From positions 1 through 48,902 of the forward strand of contig CAMASI010000024.1 of assembly GCA_945861065.1 (NCBI GenBank): DNA of 48,902 nt, read 5' to 3'. A model generated the notes under the pieces. It was not told the DNA's origin, searched no databases, and worked only from the letters and a program-made list of their open reading frames with translations. Source of the stretch: Klebsiella pneumoniae (GTDB lineage Bacteria > Myxococcota_A > UBA796 > GCA-2862545). The stretch's first letter is position 1, and each line of letters starts with the position of its first letter. Shown here piece by piece: positions 32,609 through 41,921 of this stretch. The translations under genes were made by a program, and so were the position numbers.

Positions 32609-35134
32609 ATGCCCTACGACCACGAGAGGGTCGAGTCCAAATGGCAGGCCCGTTGGGAAGACGCCGGCACCCACCGTATCGGTTCCGACCGTTCAAAGTC
32701 GAAGTACTACGTACTCGACATGTTCCCCTACCCATCCGGGGCGGGTCTCCACGTTGGACACCCCAAGGGCTACGTTGCGACCGACGTCGTCGCCCGCGCC
32801 AGACGGATGATGGGCTTCAACGTGCTCCGAGTCATGGGTTGGGACAGCTTCGGCCTGCCCGCAGAACGACAAGCGGTTCGAGAGGACCGTCACCCGGCTG
32901 AGATTACCGCGCGCAATATCGCCACGTTCAAGGGTCAGCTGCAGCGCCTCGGCCTTGCTTACGACTGGACGCACGAACTCGCCACAAGCGACCCCAACTA
33001 CTACAAATGGACGCAATGGATCTTCCTCCAGTTGCACCAGCGGGGGCTTGCGTACCAGGCGGATGTGCCGGTACATTTCTGTCCCGCGCTGGGCACGGTT
33101 CTTGCCAACGAAGAGGTCAAGGACGGCCGTTACGTAGAGACCGGCGACCCCGTTGAACGGCGGGTCATGAAGCAGTGGATGCTTCGGATCACGGCCTACG
33201 CCGACCGTCTCGTCGACGAACTCGACGAAGTGGACTGGCCCGAAGGGATCAAGCAACAACAGCGCGACTGGATTGGCCGGAGCCAAGGGGCCGAGGTCGC
33301 CTTCCAACTCGCCGATCACGAAGGCGCCATCGAGGTCTTCACCACGCGCCCCGACACCCTGTTCGGTGGAACGTATATGGTTCTCGCCCCCGAACACCCG
33401 CTCGTGGCCCGCATCACCACGGCCGAGGCCAAACCCCGCATCGACGCCTACCGCGCTGATGTGGCTCGTCGCTCCGACCGAGACCGGACCACAGCCGCTG
33501 CCGACGCGCCGAAAACGGGAGCCTTTACCGGCGCTTTTGCCATCAACCCCGTCAACGGAGCGCGGATTCCCGTTTGGATTGCGGACTACGTGTTGGCCCA
33601 CTACGGCACCGGCGCCGTGTTCGCGTGTCCGGCACACGACGAACGGGATTGGGCCTTCGCAAAGACATTTGACCTGTCCATCGTCGAGGTTGTGCACGGG
33701 GGCGATGTCGCCGCCGCCGCCTTCACCGGGGACGGACCGCACGTTCGAAGCGAATTTCTGGATGGCCTGCACATCGAAGAGGCGAAAAGCGCGGTCATCG
33801 CCTGGTTGCAGGCTCGCGAACTCGGTCGCGGTGTGATCCGCTTTCGGTTGCGCGACTGGCTGTTCAGCCGTCAACGGTACTGGGGAGAACCCTTCCCGCT
33901 GATTCATACGGATGACGGCGTCGTGCACACCGTGCCCGTGGCAGACCTGCCTGTCGTGTTGCCGCAGTTGGACTCCTACCGCCCGGCGGCCGACGACCGC
34001 TTGCCGCTCGAACGTGTGGAAAGCTGGTTCCACACGCAACACCCCGACACCGGCGAGCACGCTCGTCGGGAAGTGAACACGATGCCCCAATGGGCAGGAT
34101 CGTGTTGGTACTACCTACGGTTCATGGCGCCTTGGAGAAATGACGTCGCCTGGGACCCGCAAGACGAGCGCTATTGGATGCCGGTCGACTTGTACGTGGG
34201 CGGCGCAGAACACGCGGTGCTCCACTTACTGTACGCCCGGTTTTGGCACAAAGTGCTGTACGATTTGGGCCTTGTTTCCACAAAGGAGCCGTTCAAGCGC
34301 CTCTTTAATCAGGGAATGATTCACGCCCTTTCGTACCAGGAAGAGAATGGAAAGTATTGGCATCGGTCCGACATCGAGGATCGGGGGGGGGCGAGTTTCG
34401 TGAAGTCCACGGGAGCGCCCGTGGCCGTAAGACTCGAAAAGATGAGTAAGAGTCGGTACAACGTCACCAATCCAGACGACGTGTGCCGAGACCAAGGCGC
34501 AGACGCCCTGCGTCTCTATGAGTTGTTCATGGGTCCGCTAGAAGACGGCGCGACCTGGGAAGATGCAGGCGTGGCCGGCACCCGGCGTTTCTTGGACAAG
34601 GCGTGGCGTTTGATCGAGGACCCGGAGACGGGCACCGCCAACCCCCGGCTCAATGCCGGCAGCATCGTCAATCGAGACGTCGAGCGCGCCCTTCACCGGG
34701 CGATCGCAGCGGTCACCGACGCAGCAACGACCTCCCTGCGGTTCAACACCGCCATTTCGCAGATGATGATCTTCGTCAACGAGGCGCAGAAGGCGCCGGA
34801 AGTGGGCAAGGCCTGGGTGGAGGACTTTCTCCGGATCTTGTTCCCCTTCGCCCCTCATGTGGCCAGCGAACTGTGGGAGCGGCTCGGACACACGGACTGC
34901 GTCAACGACGCCCCGTGGCCCGCATGGGACCCAGCAAAACTGCTGGTAGACACCTTCGAATTGGCAGTTCAGGTCAACGGCAAGTTGCGGGCGACGCTGA
35001 CCGTAGCCAAGGACCTGCCTGCGGCCGACGTCATCGCACTGGCGAAGGGTGATGAACGCGTGATCCGCTGGATTACCGCGCCCATTCGTCGCGAAGTGTT
35101 GGTGCCGGGGCGGCTGGTGAACTTCGTCTTGTGA
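32609..35134 (+). CDS. leuS: Leucyl-tRNA synthetase
   Basis: 841 residues from ATG 32609 with GAGGA 5 nt upstream. Class I signatures: HVGHPKGY (HIGH) in YPSGAGLHVGHPKGY, and KMSKSRYN (KMSKS). The editing domain has EVFTTRPDTLFGGTY, VLAPEHP and ACPAHDERDWAFA, so misacylated tRNA should be hydrolysed. It charges tRNA-Leu with leucine. Divergent from the small membrane protein gene, leaving about 104 bp. It converges on xseB with one base between stop codons. Confidence 0.99.
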   Translation: MPYDHERVESKWQARWEDAGTHRIGSDRSKSKYYVLDMFPYPSGAGLHVGHPKGYVATDVVARARRMMGFNVLRVMGWDSFGLPAERQAVREDRHPAEITARNIATFKGQLQRLGLAYDWTHELATSDPNYYKWTQWIFLQLHQRGLAYQADVPVHFCPALGTVLANEEVKDGRYVETGDPVERRVMKQWMLRITAYADRLVDELDEVDWPEGIKQQQRDWIGRSQGAEVAFQLADHEGAIEVFTTRPDTLFGGTYMVLAPEHPLVARITTAEAKPRIDAYRADVARRSDRDRTTAAADAPKTGAFTGAFAINPVNGARIPVWIADYVLAHYGTGAVFACPAHDERDWAFAKTFDLSIVEVVHGGDVAAAAFTGDGPHVRSEFLDGLHIEEAKSAVIAWLQARELGRGVIRFRLRDWLFSRQRYWGEPFPLIHTDDGVVHTVPVADLPVVLPQLDSYRPAADDRLPLERVESWFHTQHPDTGEHARREVNTMPQWAGSCWYYLRFMAPWRNDVAWDPQDERYWMPVDLYVGGAEHAVLHLLYARFWHKVLYDLGLVSTKEPFKRLFNQGMIHALSYQEENGKYWHRSDIEDRGGASFVKSTGAPVAVRLEKMSKSRYNVTNPDDVCRDQGADALRLYELFMGPLEDGATWEDAGVAGTRRFLDKAWRLIEDPETGTANPRLNAGSIVNRDVERALHRAIAAVTDAATTSLRFNTAISQMMIFVNEAQKAPEVGKAWVEDFLRILFPFAPHVASELWERLGHTDCVNDAPWPAWDPAKLLVDTFELAVQVNGKLRATLTVAKDLPAADVIALAKGDERVIRWITAPIRREVLVPGRLVNFVL

Positions 35135-35135
35135 C

Positions 35136-35366
35136 CTACGCGCCGTCGTCGGGCATCTCCGCTTCGCGAATGCCATCGGGTCCTTGCGTCAACACCGCCA
35201 GCCGCTTCTCTGCGGCGTCGAGTTGCTCATGTGCAGCCCGAGCGAGCCCAACACCCTCTTCGTACAGGCGCAGGGCCTCCTCCAAAGGCAGGTCGCCCTG
35301 CTCCAACCTGCGCACCCGCGCCTCCAACGCCTCAAGCGCCGTTTCGAAGGCGCCGGGACCGCTCAC
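35136..35366 (-). CDS. xseB: Exodeoxyribonuclease VII small subunit XseB
   Basis: 76 residues, the normal size. FETALEALEARVRRLEQGDLPLEEALRLYEEGVGL is the family signature and forms a coiled helical hairpin. GTG 35366 overlaps the upstream stop as GTGA. It binds the large subunit XseA, not present in the window, to degrade single-stranded DNA. Encoded at the end of a run with the XPB helicase pair. Confidence 0.93.
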   Translation of the reverse strand: MSGPGAFETALEALEARVRRLEQGDLPLEEALRLYEEGVGLARAAHEQLDAAEKRLAVLTQGPDGIREAEMPDDGA

Positions 35367-37675
35367 GACGCCGCCACGATTCGCAGGCGCTCGATGCGCT
35401 CGATCGACAACGACTTCGTCTCCCCGTCCCCATGGTCCAGCGCCACGAGCACGGGGGCTTCCGCCTTGTAGGCCATGCGTTGGGGCTGAACCTGCAACGT
35501 TACGCGCTGACCGGTCCGCAGCACATACAACATCTCGACGTCCATCGACTTCGACATCGCCCGCTCAATTAACACCCGGGCCTCGGCGACGGTGACCTGA
35601 GGCAGCGGCTCGGGTTCTGGCGTCGCCAGATCAGCTCGTGTGCCTGGAACGGGACCGAGAATTTCCGGCGGAGCCAGGGACGCGCCTTGGGACGCACCGT
35701 CATTCACGGCCGCCCGGGCCTCCGTCACCATGCGCTGAAGGTTGGCACGCGCCCCCACCTGACTTGGCTGACCTGGGTAAGCGCGAGCGTCTTTGTTCGC
35801 GTGAATTCCAGCCTCACGAAGCGCCGTCATCACTTCATCTCGCCGTGCGCGGTCAATCGCGTACAATCCAGGCGCAAAGCGGTGCAAAACGTAGGGTTTG
35901 AGCCACCGGTTGCTTTCGACCCGACGAATCTGCGTGCGATGCACGGCCATGAGCAACACGTCATGGAACTCGACGTCCCCTCGGTGGCCGATCCACCCCT
36001 TCAGCGTCTGCTCGACGTTGTCGGGGAGGCCAATCTGCGAGTTGTCGCGAAGGAACTGGAGCACGTCGTCGCGCCGCCAACCCCGTTCTAGTGCCCGCTC
36101 GATGCTGGATTCGGTGATGCGGTAGGTGTTCGCGCGGTCGCAGCCTATCAATTCCGCCAATTCGCCGATTCGAAACAGCAAAATGGGCGCAAGCCCCGCG
36201 GGCGCCATGATCTCAAAAGACGGCGTCAGGTAAAACTGTCGGAAGCCGTCGTCGTTCGCAGGCTCAAGCAACTGGCGTGCACGCGGACTGAGGCGGTAGA
36301 ATTTCTCCTGGCCCCACTGCCCGAGTTCCAACAAGCCGCACCGGGTCAGCGTCGTAAACGACCAACTCTCGCGCTCATTCGTGCGGCTGGCCGCGGTCAC
36401 GCCACGCCGGAATCGTTCGCGCCAATCTTCCCCACGTCGCCACCGACGGTACAGGGTGACGAGCGGCCGTTCAGCGATCCATTTTTGGCCAGCAGGTGCA
36501 TCCCGCGTGGCTTCGTGGATGGCCCACAACACCCATTCCGCCTGCTCGAACCGCTTGTCGAGCGCCCGGAAGACGAGGTCACGCTGGTCTTCCGCTTCGA
36601 GTTGCAGCCACTCTTCCAACGCATCTCGGTCGAGCGCCATATATTCGCCGCGCAATACGACCATGCCGAGCATGCGCAGAAAATCAAGATGGAAGCTGAA
36701 TAGCTCCGAATCTGGCTCCCAAATCTGCGCGAAGAAACGGTCCATTTCCTCCAGATCGTGGCGGTACACATCGTGCCGCTGGGTCAGTCGCGGCGAATGT
36801 TGATCCATATACGTGGCGAGCGTCGTAATGGAAAAGTCCAACGGGGGAATGAACTCGCGGACCTCGATGAGCCGCATCTCGGGGTGCTCGAACGTCGGCA
36901 GAACGAGTTCTTCGCGCAACGCTCCGAGCAAACCATCGACGAGCGGCTCGGGGATCACCGCGAAAAATTGGCCGTCGGCCTCCGGCGTCGCCACGACAAC
37001 GCCACGTTGGGCAAGGCTGACAAGCGCACGCCGCCAATCGCGTTCGTTGCCACCGAGCGAAAGCCCAAGCTCACGGATCAACTCTTCGGCATGGGCGAGG
37101 CCACCGCATTGCAGCAGCGCCGCCATGGTCTTGCGTTCCCGCTCCGGCAGCCCGCGGGCGAGGTTGCCAACCCGATCTCCTTGCGCGATGGCCCGGACGA
37201 CGAGTTGCTGAATTCGGTCGCCGTCGCCTACGCGACCCGGCTGACCGCCGAGCGCACTGTACAAATCTTCCACGAGGACCGGGTTCAGTCTGCCCACCCA
37301 ATCGGCAATGCCCTCGACCTCCAAAGGGTCCAGACGACGCCTTCGTGCCGCCGTACTGCTGGGCAAACCGCGGCGCGGCCGCGTGCTCCGTTTCCGAAAG
37401 GGATTGCGCCCCGAAGCCGGTACGGCAACGTGGGGACCCGGCATGTCCACGGTCTGGCGACGCGGTCGCCGTGGCGCAGCGGTGATCGGCGCTTCGTCTC
37501 CGTCGTCCCCCGACAGGAGCACTTGGTCGTTCCATTCGCCTTCGCCCCCGTTTTGATCGGTGGTTGCGGCGCCCTCCGGCCCGTCCTCTCCTGCCTTACG
37601 ACGACGCCTCCGCCTCCGCCGTTTGCGACCCGCGTCTCCTGGTCCGCCACTACCCGCGTCCAACTCGTCGTTCAT
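35363..37675 (-). CDS. Helicase-associated protein with XPB/Ssl2 N-terminal-like domain
   Basis: 770 residues from ATG 37675 (GGAG 5 nt upstream), after the helicase gene. Residues about 15-35 are a very basic tract with nine or more Arg/Lys in a row, and further Arg-rich stretches follow to about residue 125, likely contacting nucleic acid. The rest is helical and wHTH-like with repeated blocks: EELIRELGLSLGG, FAVIPEPLVDGLLG, HDLEEMDRFFAQIWEPD, FTTLTRCGLLELGQWG, and the region YLTPSFEIMAPAGLAPILLFRIGELAEL and RITESSIERALERGW typical of Helicase_C_3 (XPB/Ssl2 N-terminal) proteins. Actinobacterial XPB helicases have a comparable neighbour. It probably works as the helicase's regulatory or DNA-binding partner. 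Confidence 0.82.
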   Translation of the reverse strand: MNDELDAGSGGPGDAGRKRRRRRRRRKAGEDGPEGAATTDQNGGEGEWNDQVLLSGDDGDEAPITAAPRRPRRQTVDMPGPHVAVPASGRNPFRKRSTRPRRGLPSSTAARRRRLDPLEVEGIADWVGRLNPVLVEDLYSALGGQPGRVGDGDRIQQLVVRAIAQGDRVGNLARGLPERERKTMAALLQCGGLAHAEELIRELGLSLGGNERDWRRALVSLAQRGVVVATPEADGQFFAVIPEPLVDGLLGALREELVLPTFEHPEMRLIEVREFIPPLDFSITTLATYMDQHSPRLTQRHDVYRHDLEEMDRFFAQIWEPDSELFSFHLDFLRMLGMVVLRGEYMALDRDALEEWLQLEAEDQRDLVFRALDKRFEQAEWVLWAIHEATRDAPAGQKWIAERPLVTLYRRWRRGEDWRERFRRGVTAASRTNERESWSFTTLTRCGLLELGQWGQEKFYRLSPRARQLLEPANDDGFRQFYLTPSFEIMAPAGLAPILLFRIGELAELIGCDRANTYRITESSIERALERGWRRDDVLQFLRDNSQIGLPDNVEQTLKGWIGHRGDVEFHDVLLMAVHRTQIRRVESNRWLKPYVLHRFAPGLYAIDRARRDEVMTALREAGIHANKDARAYPGQPSQVGARANLQRMVTEARAAVNDGASQGASLAPPEILGPVPGTRADLATPEPEPLPQVTVAEARVLIERAMSKSMDVEMLYVLRTGQRVTLQVQPQRMAYKAEAPVLVALDHGDGETKSLSIERIERLRIVAAS

Positions 37676-37694
37676 CTGTGCTCCGAAACGGTTG

Positions 37695-39365
37695 TCATGC
37701 CGCAAATTCCTCAATCGTGTAGCGGTAGCCCTGTTCCGTAAGGAACAACTGGCGTTTCATCGCGAACTCTTGCTCTTTCGAGTCCGCCGTGACGACCGAA
37801 TAGAACATGGCCTGTTTCGCTTTCGGTCGCAGGATTCGGCCAAGCCGTTGTGCCTCTTCTTGCCGCGACCCAAAGGAGCCCGACACCTGGATGGCGACGT
37901 TGGCGTCCGGCAAGTCGATCGCGAAGTTGGCGACCTTGCTCACGACCAACCGTTTGATGCGACCACTGCGAAATGCGCTGTACAGGTGCTCCCGCTCCGA
38001 CTGCGCGGTCTCACCCGTGATGAGCGGGGCCCCCAACTCGCGTTGAAGCGCTTTGAGCTGGTCCAAATACGTGCCGATGATGAGCACGCTGTCGTCTTTG
38101 TGACGCTCGGCCAACTGCTTGACGACCTCGATCTTGACTGGGTTCTCGCTCGCCAAGCGGAAGCGTTCGCCTTCCGCTGTGTCCTCATAGGTCTTGCGCA
38201 GTGCGGGCGGAAGGGCGACTCGCACTTCGTAACAACGCGCCTCCGCGACGAATCCGCGTTTTTCGAGCACTTGCCACGGGAGGTCGTACCGTTTCGGGCC
38301 GACGAGGCTGAACACGTCCCCTTCACGACCGTCTTCCCGAATGAGCGTAGCGGTGACTCCGAGCCGCCTGGCGCCCTGCAAGTCCGCCGTTGCGCCGAAC
38401 ACGGGCGCGGGGAGCAGGTGGACCTCGTCGTAGATTAGCAGGCCCCACTTGTTGTCCCGAAACAGGTGCAAGTGTTCGTAGTCAGCGTCGCGCGAACGCC
38501 GCCACGTCATGACCTGGTACGTCGCCACCGTCACTGGCCGGATATTCTTGTTCACACCGGTATAGGTGCCCACCTGATCGGCTCGCAGGTTGGTCTTGTC
38601 GAGAAGCTCCCGCACCCACTGTTCGACCGCCGTCTGGTTGTTGCACAAGATGAGCGTGTTTGTGCGCACGGTGGCCATCGCGAGCATCGAGACAATCGTC
38701 TTTCCGGCACCACAGGGCAACACGACGACCCCGTGCCCGCCCGCGGGTTTGCCGCTCATGAACCAGCGGTCCACGGCCTCCTTTTGGTAGTCACGCACCC
38801 CAAACGCCGCGCCATTGGAGAGCATCGTCTCCCGCAACCGGATGTCGAGGGGTGGGCCCTCCGCAAAGCCGCCGAGGTCCTCCACAGGCCAGTTCTCCAG
38901 CAACATGCGCTGTTTGAACAGGCCGCGACCGCCCTTGATCACCTTGAGGTAACGTTTGCCATCCGACTGGATCATCTCCTTGCCGACGGCCGTGTTGCGC
39001 ACCAGCTTCTCGACGTAGGCCGTCCGAAACACCACCCGAAGCGCATCGCGCTCTTCGGGGTGCGGATGGAGCTGAACCAGGCCAAAGCGCCCAATCGTGT
39101 CCTCGATGCGTTTGAGCACGTCGGCGGGCACATCGAACTTGCTGAGGCCACGCAAGTTGCCAACGATATAGTCCTTGGCCACGCCAGCGCTCGCGGCATT
39201 CCAAAGGGACAACGGCGTGATTCGATAGGTGTGCAGCAAGTCCGGGCTGCTCTCGATCTCCGCGAAACGGGACAAGAAGTCGCGCGCACGATCAAAGTCA
39301 CGGTGGCGCGTTTCCAACAGCACCTTGCCGTCACCTTGTACGATCAGCGGATTGGCGGGATTCAT
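37695..39365 (-). CDS. XPB/Rad25-type DNA helicase
   Basis: 556 residues from ATG 39365 (TTG 39368 just before). N-terminal damage-recognition-like region, then GVRDYQKEAVDRWF, Walker A LPCGAGKTIVSM, motif Ia NNQTAVEQW, DEVH box LLIYDEVHLLPAP, GVTATLIREDGRE, which contains the RED motif of XPB, and the C-terminal lobe with LVVSKVANFAIDLPDANVAIQ, SGSFGSRQEEAQRLGRILRPK. This is a superfamily 2 helicase that unwinds 3' to 5' in nucleotide-excision-type repair in archaea and eukaryotes, and is also found in a minority of bacteria. No XPF/Bax1 nuclease is next to it; the partner gene downstream is the Ssl2-like protein. Confidence 0.95.
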   Translation of the reverse strand: MNPANPLIVQGDGKVLLETRHRDFDRARDFLSRFAEIESSPDLLHTYRITPLSLWNAASAGVAKDYIVGNLRGLSKFDVPADVLKRIEDTIGRFGLVQLHPHPEERDALRVVFRTAYVEKLVRNTAVGKEMIQSDGKRYLKVIKGGRGLFKQRMLLENWPVEDLGGFAEGPPLDIRLRETMLSNGAAFGVRDYQKEAVDRWFMSGKPAGGHGVVVLPCGAGKTIVSMLAMATVRTNTLILCNNQTAVEQWVRELLDKTNLRADQVGTYTGVNKNIRPVTVATYQVMTWRRSRDADYEHLHLFRDNKWGLLIYDEVHLLPAPVFGATADLQGARRLGVTATLIREDGREGDVFSLVGPKRYDLPWQVLEKRGFVAEARCYEVRVALPPALRKTYEDTAEGERFRLASENPVKIEVVKQLAERHKDDSVLIIGTYLDQLKALQRELGAPLITGETAQSEREHLYSAFRSGRIKRLVVSKVANFAIDLPDANVAIQVSGSFGSRQEEAQRLGRILRPKAKQAMFYSVVTADSKEQEFAMKRQLFLTEQGYRYTIEEFAA

Positions 39366-39599
39366 CAACGCCAGGACAGCATGAAGAGACGTCTCCGGGC
39401 AACGTCGGGCAAATCAAGCCCTTTCCCGGATGGTCCGAGAACGGCGGCGGGCGACAGGGTGTCGCAGGACGGTGAGAGACTGCGCGGCCGAAAGCCTGCG
39501 CCGGATCTCGTATGTTAGTTGTAATCCGTCCTGCCTCGATATCAAGTATTTGTGAGTTGACAGATCCGGTCATGACGACGGCAAGGATAAGGTGCTGGC

Positions 39600-41912
39600 G
39601 TGACTTTGCTCGACATACGCCAGATTACCGAGAACCAACCGGGACAAGTCGGCGGCAAGGCCGCAGGTCTCGCTCGGCTCGTCGCGGCCGACGCCCCCGT
39701 ACCGCCGGGATTTGTCGTGCTCGCCGATGACAGGGACGCCCCCGCCTGGGTTGCAGCCGCCAAAGGCCTCGGTCCGCTTTTGGCGGTCCGCTCCTCCGCC
39801 CCCGATGAAGACGGCGCCCACACCAGTCGGGCTGGGGCCTACCTGTCCGTCCTCAGCGTGGAACCGGACGACGTGCCCGCGGCCGTCCAACGCGTCCGCG
39901 ACTCCGCACCGGACGTGCCCATGGCCGTGATCATCCAGCGGCTGGTACCCGCCTCGGTGTCAGGGGTCTTGTTCACGGTGCATCCCGTCACCGGCTCCTG
40001 GCGCGAGATGCTTGTGGAGGCCGTCGCTGGTCGCGGAGACGTGCTGGTCAGCGGTACCGTCCGTTCTTCCGCATGGGTTCTTCGTCGCCCCCCCCGGTTG
40101 TCCAAAGCCCTGCAGTTCGCCTGGGCCCGCATCCGCCTGTCCGTCGTCGAGCGCCATGTCGTCGGTGCGGCGGTGATCATCGATGACGCCAAACTCCGAA
40201 GGCTGGGCCTGCTCGGCTTGCGTTTGGAATCCAAACTCGGCGTGCCCCTCGACATCGAGTGGTGCTTCGACGAAGACGGCGCGCTGTGGGTCGTGCAAGC
40301 GCGCCCGGTGACCGCGTCTGGACCGTCGTCCCGAGGTCGAGATGTGTTGTGGACCCGTCGTTTTCTCGGCGAACGATTCCCCAAGCCCGTCAGCCCGATG
40401 GGGTGGTCCCTCGTCGAACCCGTGCTGTCCGCCTTTGTCGCGTTTCCCGACGTACAACAGCAAAAACTAGGCGACGGACCTGCCTTTCGGCTGTACGCGG
40501 GGCGCCCGTACGTCAACGCCTCCGTCTTTCGTCATCTCGCGTTCAAGTGGCCCGGCGCCCCTGTGCCCCGTTTCTTGCTGGAACTGCTGCCGGAAGACGA
40601 GGTCGCCTGGTGGAATGCGACCTATTCCGTGGGAGCCGACGTCAGTGTTGTCAGCGCGCTGCTCGGCGCGGTCTGGCGCGAACGTCGGTGGAAACGTTTC
40701 GCGTGGGTGCCAACCCGGCACCACGCGGACTGGGAACGCACAGAAGCAGCGTTGACCCGACTGATCGCAGAAGCAGGGCCCGTGCCGCCGAAGGAAGCCC
40801 TCGCCCGAATCGAGGGCTGGCAAGCTGCCATTGGCACGTACCTCGGTGTGCACTTGTGCAGTCTGTTGTACGGGCACCTCGTCTTGGACATGTTGGATGG
40901 CGTCGTGCGCGCATGGGCTCCTGACGACGCTGCGCGATGGATGGTGTCGCTGCCAACGGCCCCGGCCGGCAATCGAACCGTGGAGGTCGTGCACGACCTC
41001 TCGGGTTTGGCGTCCCATGGCCCGTTCGACGCTGCGTCCGCCGCCACCCGCGAGTTCCTGGCCCGCCATGGCCACCGAGCGGACCTGTCCTGGGACGTCA
41101 TGACACCGCGGTGGCGCGACGCCCCCGACAGCCTCAAGCCCCTGGTCGAGGCCCAGCGTCACGGTCACGAGCCGAAGGCAAGGCTCATCGCAAACGAGCG
41201 GCTGCGCAACGAGGTGCTGTCCGAACTGAGCGGGCTCGGGTGGGCGCGCGCCCGGGTGGTCGCAGCACTGGCCGAACAGGTGCGGCGGTTCGTCTTGCTG
41301 CGAGAGAACCAGCGCTACACCTTCGACCGTTTGTTGGCGGCGCTCCGTTCAGACTTGATGACGGTCGGTCAGGGCCTCGTCGACGACGGCGTCGTGGCGC
41401 GCGCCGAAGACATTGGCTGGTTGCGCTGGCCAGAACTGCGCGACTTGGCGCGCGCGGGCGACGTCGGCGCAGTGATCCAAGAGCGACGCGCCGCCTGGGC
41501 GGCAGACCACGACAGCGTCGCCCCGGTCTTCCTTCGCGGCGACACGCCGGTGGTTGTCCCATCTGGACCTCGCCTTGTGGGGACCGCGGTGTCTGCCGGC
41601 GTGGCGACGGGCCCCGTGCGCGTGGTGCGGTCGCTTGCCGAAGGCGGCGCGTTGCGGCCCGGTGAGGTGCTGGTGGCGCCTGCCTTTGACCCGTCGTGGG
41701 CGCCCTTGCTCGTACCCGCAGTTGCGGCCGTTTGGGAACTCGGCAGTGTCTTGTCGCATGGCGCCGTGATCGCGAGGGAGTTGGGACGGCCCGTGGTCGC
41801 CAATGTGGACGGTGTGACCTCACGGCTGACCGACGGAATGGTGGTGACGGTAGACGGTGGACGGGGATTGGTATGGCTCGGGGAACCGCACGAAGGGGCA
41901 TCACGCCGTTAG
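39600..41912 (+). CDS. PEP-utilising phosphotransferase-like enzyme (PEP synthase/rifampin phosphotransferase architecture)
   Basis: 770 residues from GTG 39600 (AAGG upstream). The ATP-grasp part (about 1-240) has GQVGGKAAGLARL, LLAVRSSAPDEDGAH, QRLVPASVSGVLFTVHPVTG and LDIEWCFDEDGALWVVQARPV. A middle domain starts WTRRFLGERFPKPVSPMGWSL and is helical to about residue 660. The swivelling phosphohistidine domain (about 670-760) has GTAVSAGVATGPVRV and SVLSHGAVIARELGRPVVANV with the phosphorylated His. Proteins of this order include rifampin phosphotransferase, which phosphorylates an antibiotic from ATP via the His, and PEP-synthase relatives. The substrate cannot be told from sequence. The oxidase gene follows by 9 nt. 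Confidence 0.85.
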   Translation: MTLLDIRQITENQPGQVGGKAAGLARLVAADAPVPPGFVVLADDRDAPAWVAAAKGLGPLLAVRSSAPDEDGAHTSRAGAYLSVLSVEPDDVPAAVQRVRDSAPDVPMAVIIQRLVPASVSGVLFTVHPVTGSWREMLVEAVAGRGDVLVSGTVRSSAWVLRRPPRLSKALQFAWARIRLSVVERHVVGAAVIIDDAKLRRLGLLGLRLESKLGVPLDIEWCFDEDGALWVVQARPVTASGPSSRGRDVLWTRRFLGERFPKPVSPMGWSLVEPVLSAFVAFPDVQQQKLGDGPAFRLYAGRPYVNASVFRHLAFKWPGAPVPRFLLELLPEDEVAWWNATYSVGADVSVVSALLGAVWRERRWKRFAWVPTRHHADWERTEAALTRLIAEAGPVPPKEALARIEGWQAAIGTYLGVHLCSLLYGHLVLDMLDGVVRAWAPDDAARWMVSLPTAPAGNRTVEVVHDLSGLASHGPFDAASAATREFLARHGHRADLSWDVMTPRWRDAPDSLKPLVEAQRHGHEPKARLIANERLRNEVLSELSGLGWARARVVAALAEQVRRFVLLRENQRYTFDRLLAALRSDLMTVGQGLVDDGVVARAEDIGWLRWPELRDLARAGDVGAVIQERRAAWAADHDSVAPVFLRGDTPVVVPSGPRLVGTAVSAGVATGPVRVVRSLAEGGALRPGEVLVAPAFDPSWAPLLVPAVAAVWELGSVLSHGAVIARELGRPVVANVDGVTSRLTDGMVVTVDGGRGLVWLGEPHEGASRR

Positions 41913-41921
41913 GCCCCCCCA

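Noticed and set aside
39369..39599. Intergenic region between XPB and the PEP-utilising gene, with TTGACA at 39557-39562 and an AT-rich patch near 39511-39545
   Set aside because: No -10 box with correct spacing follows the TTGACA, and candidate minus-strand boxes match poorly; a divergent promoter is likely but cannot be placed.
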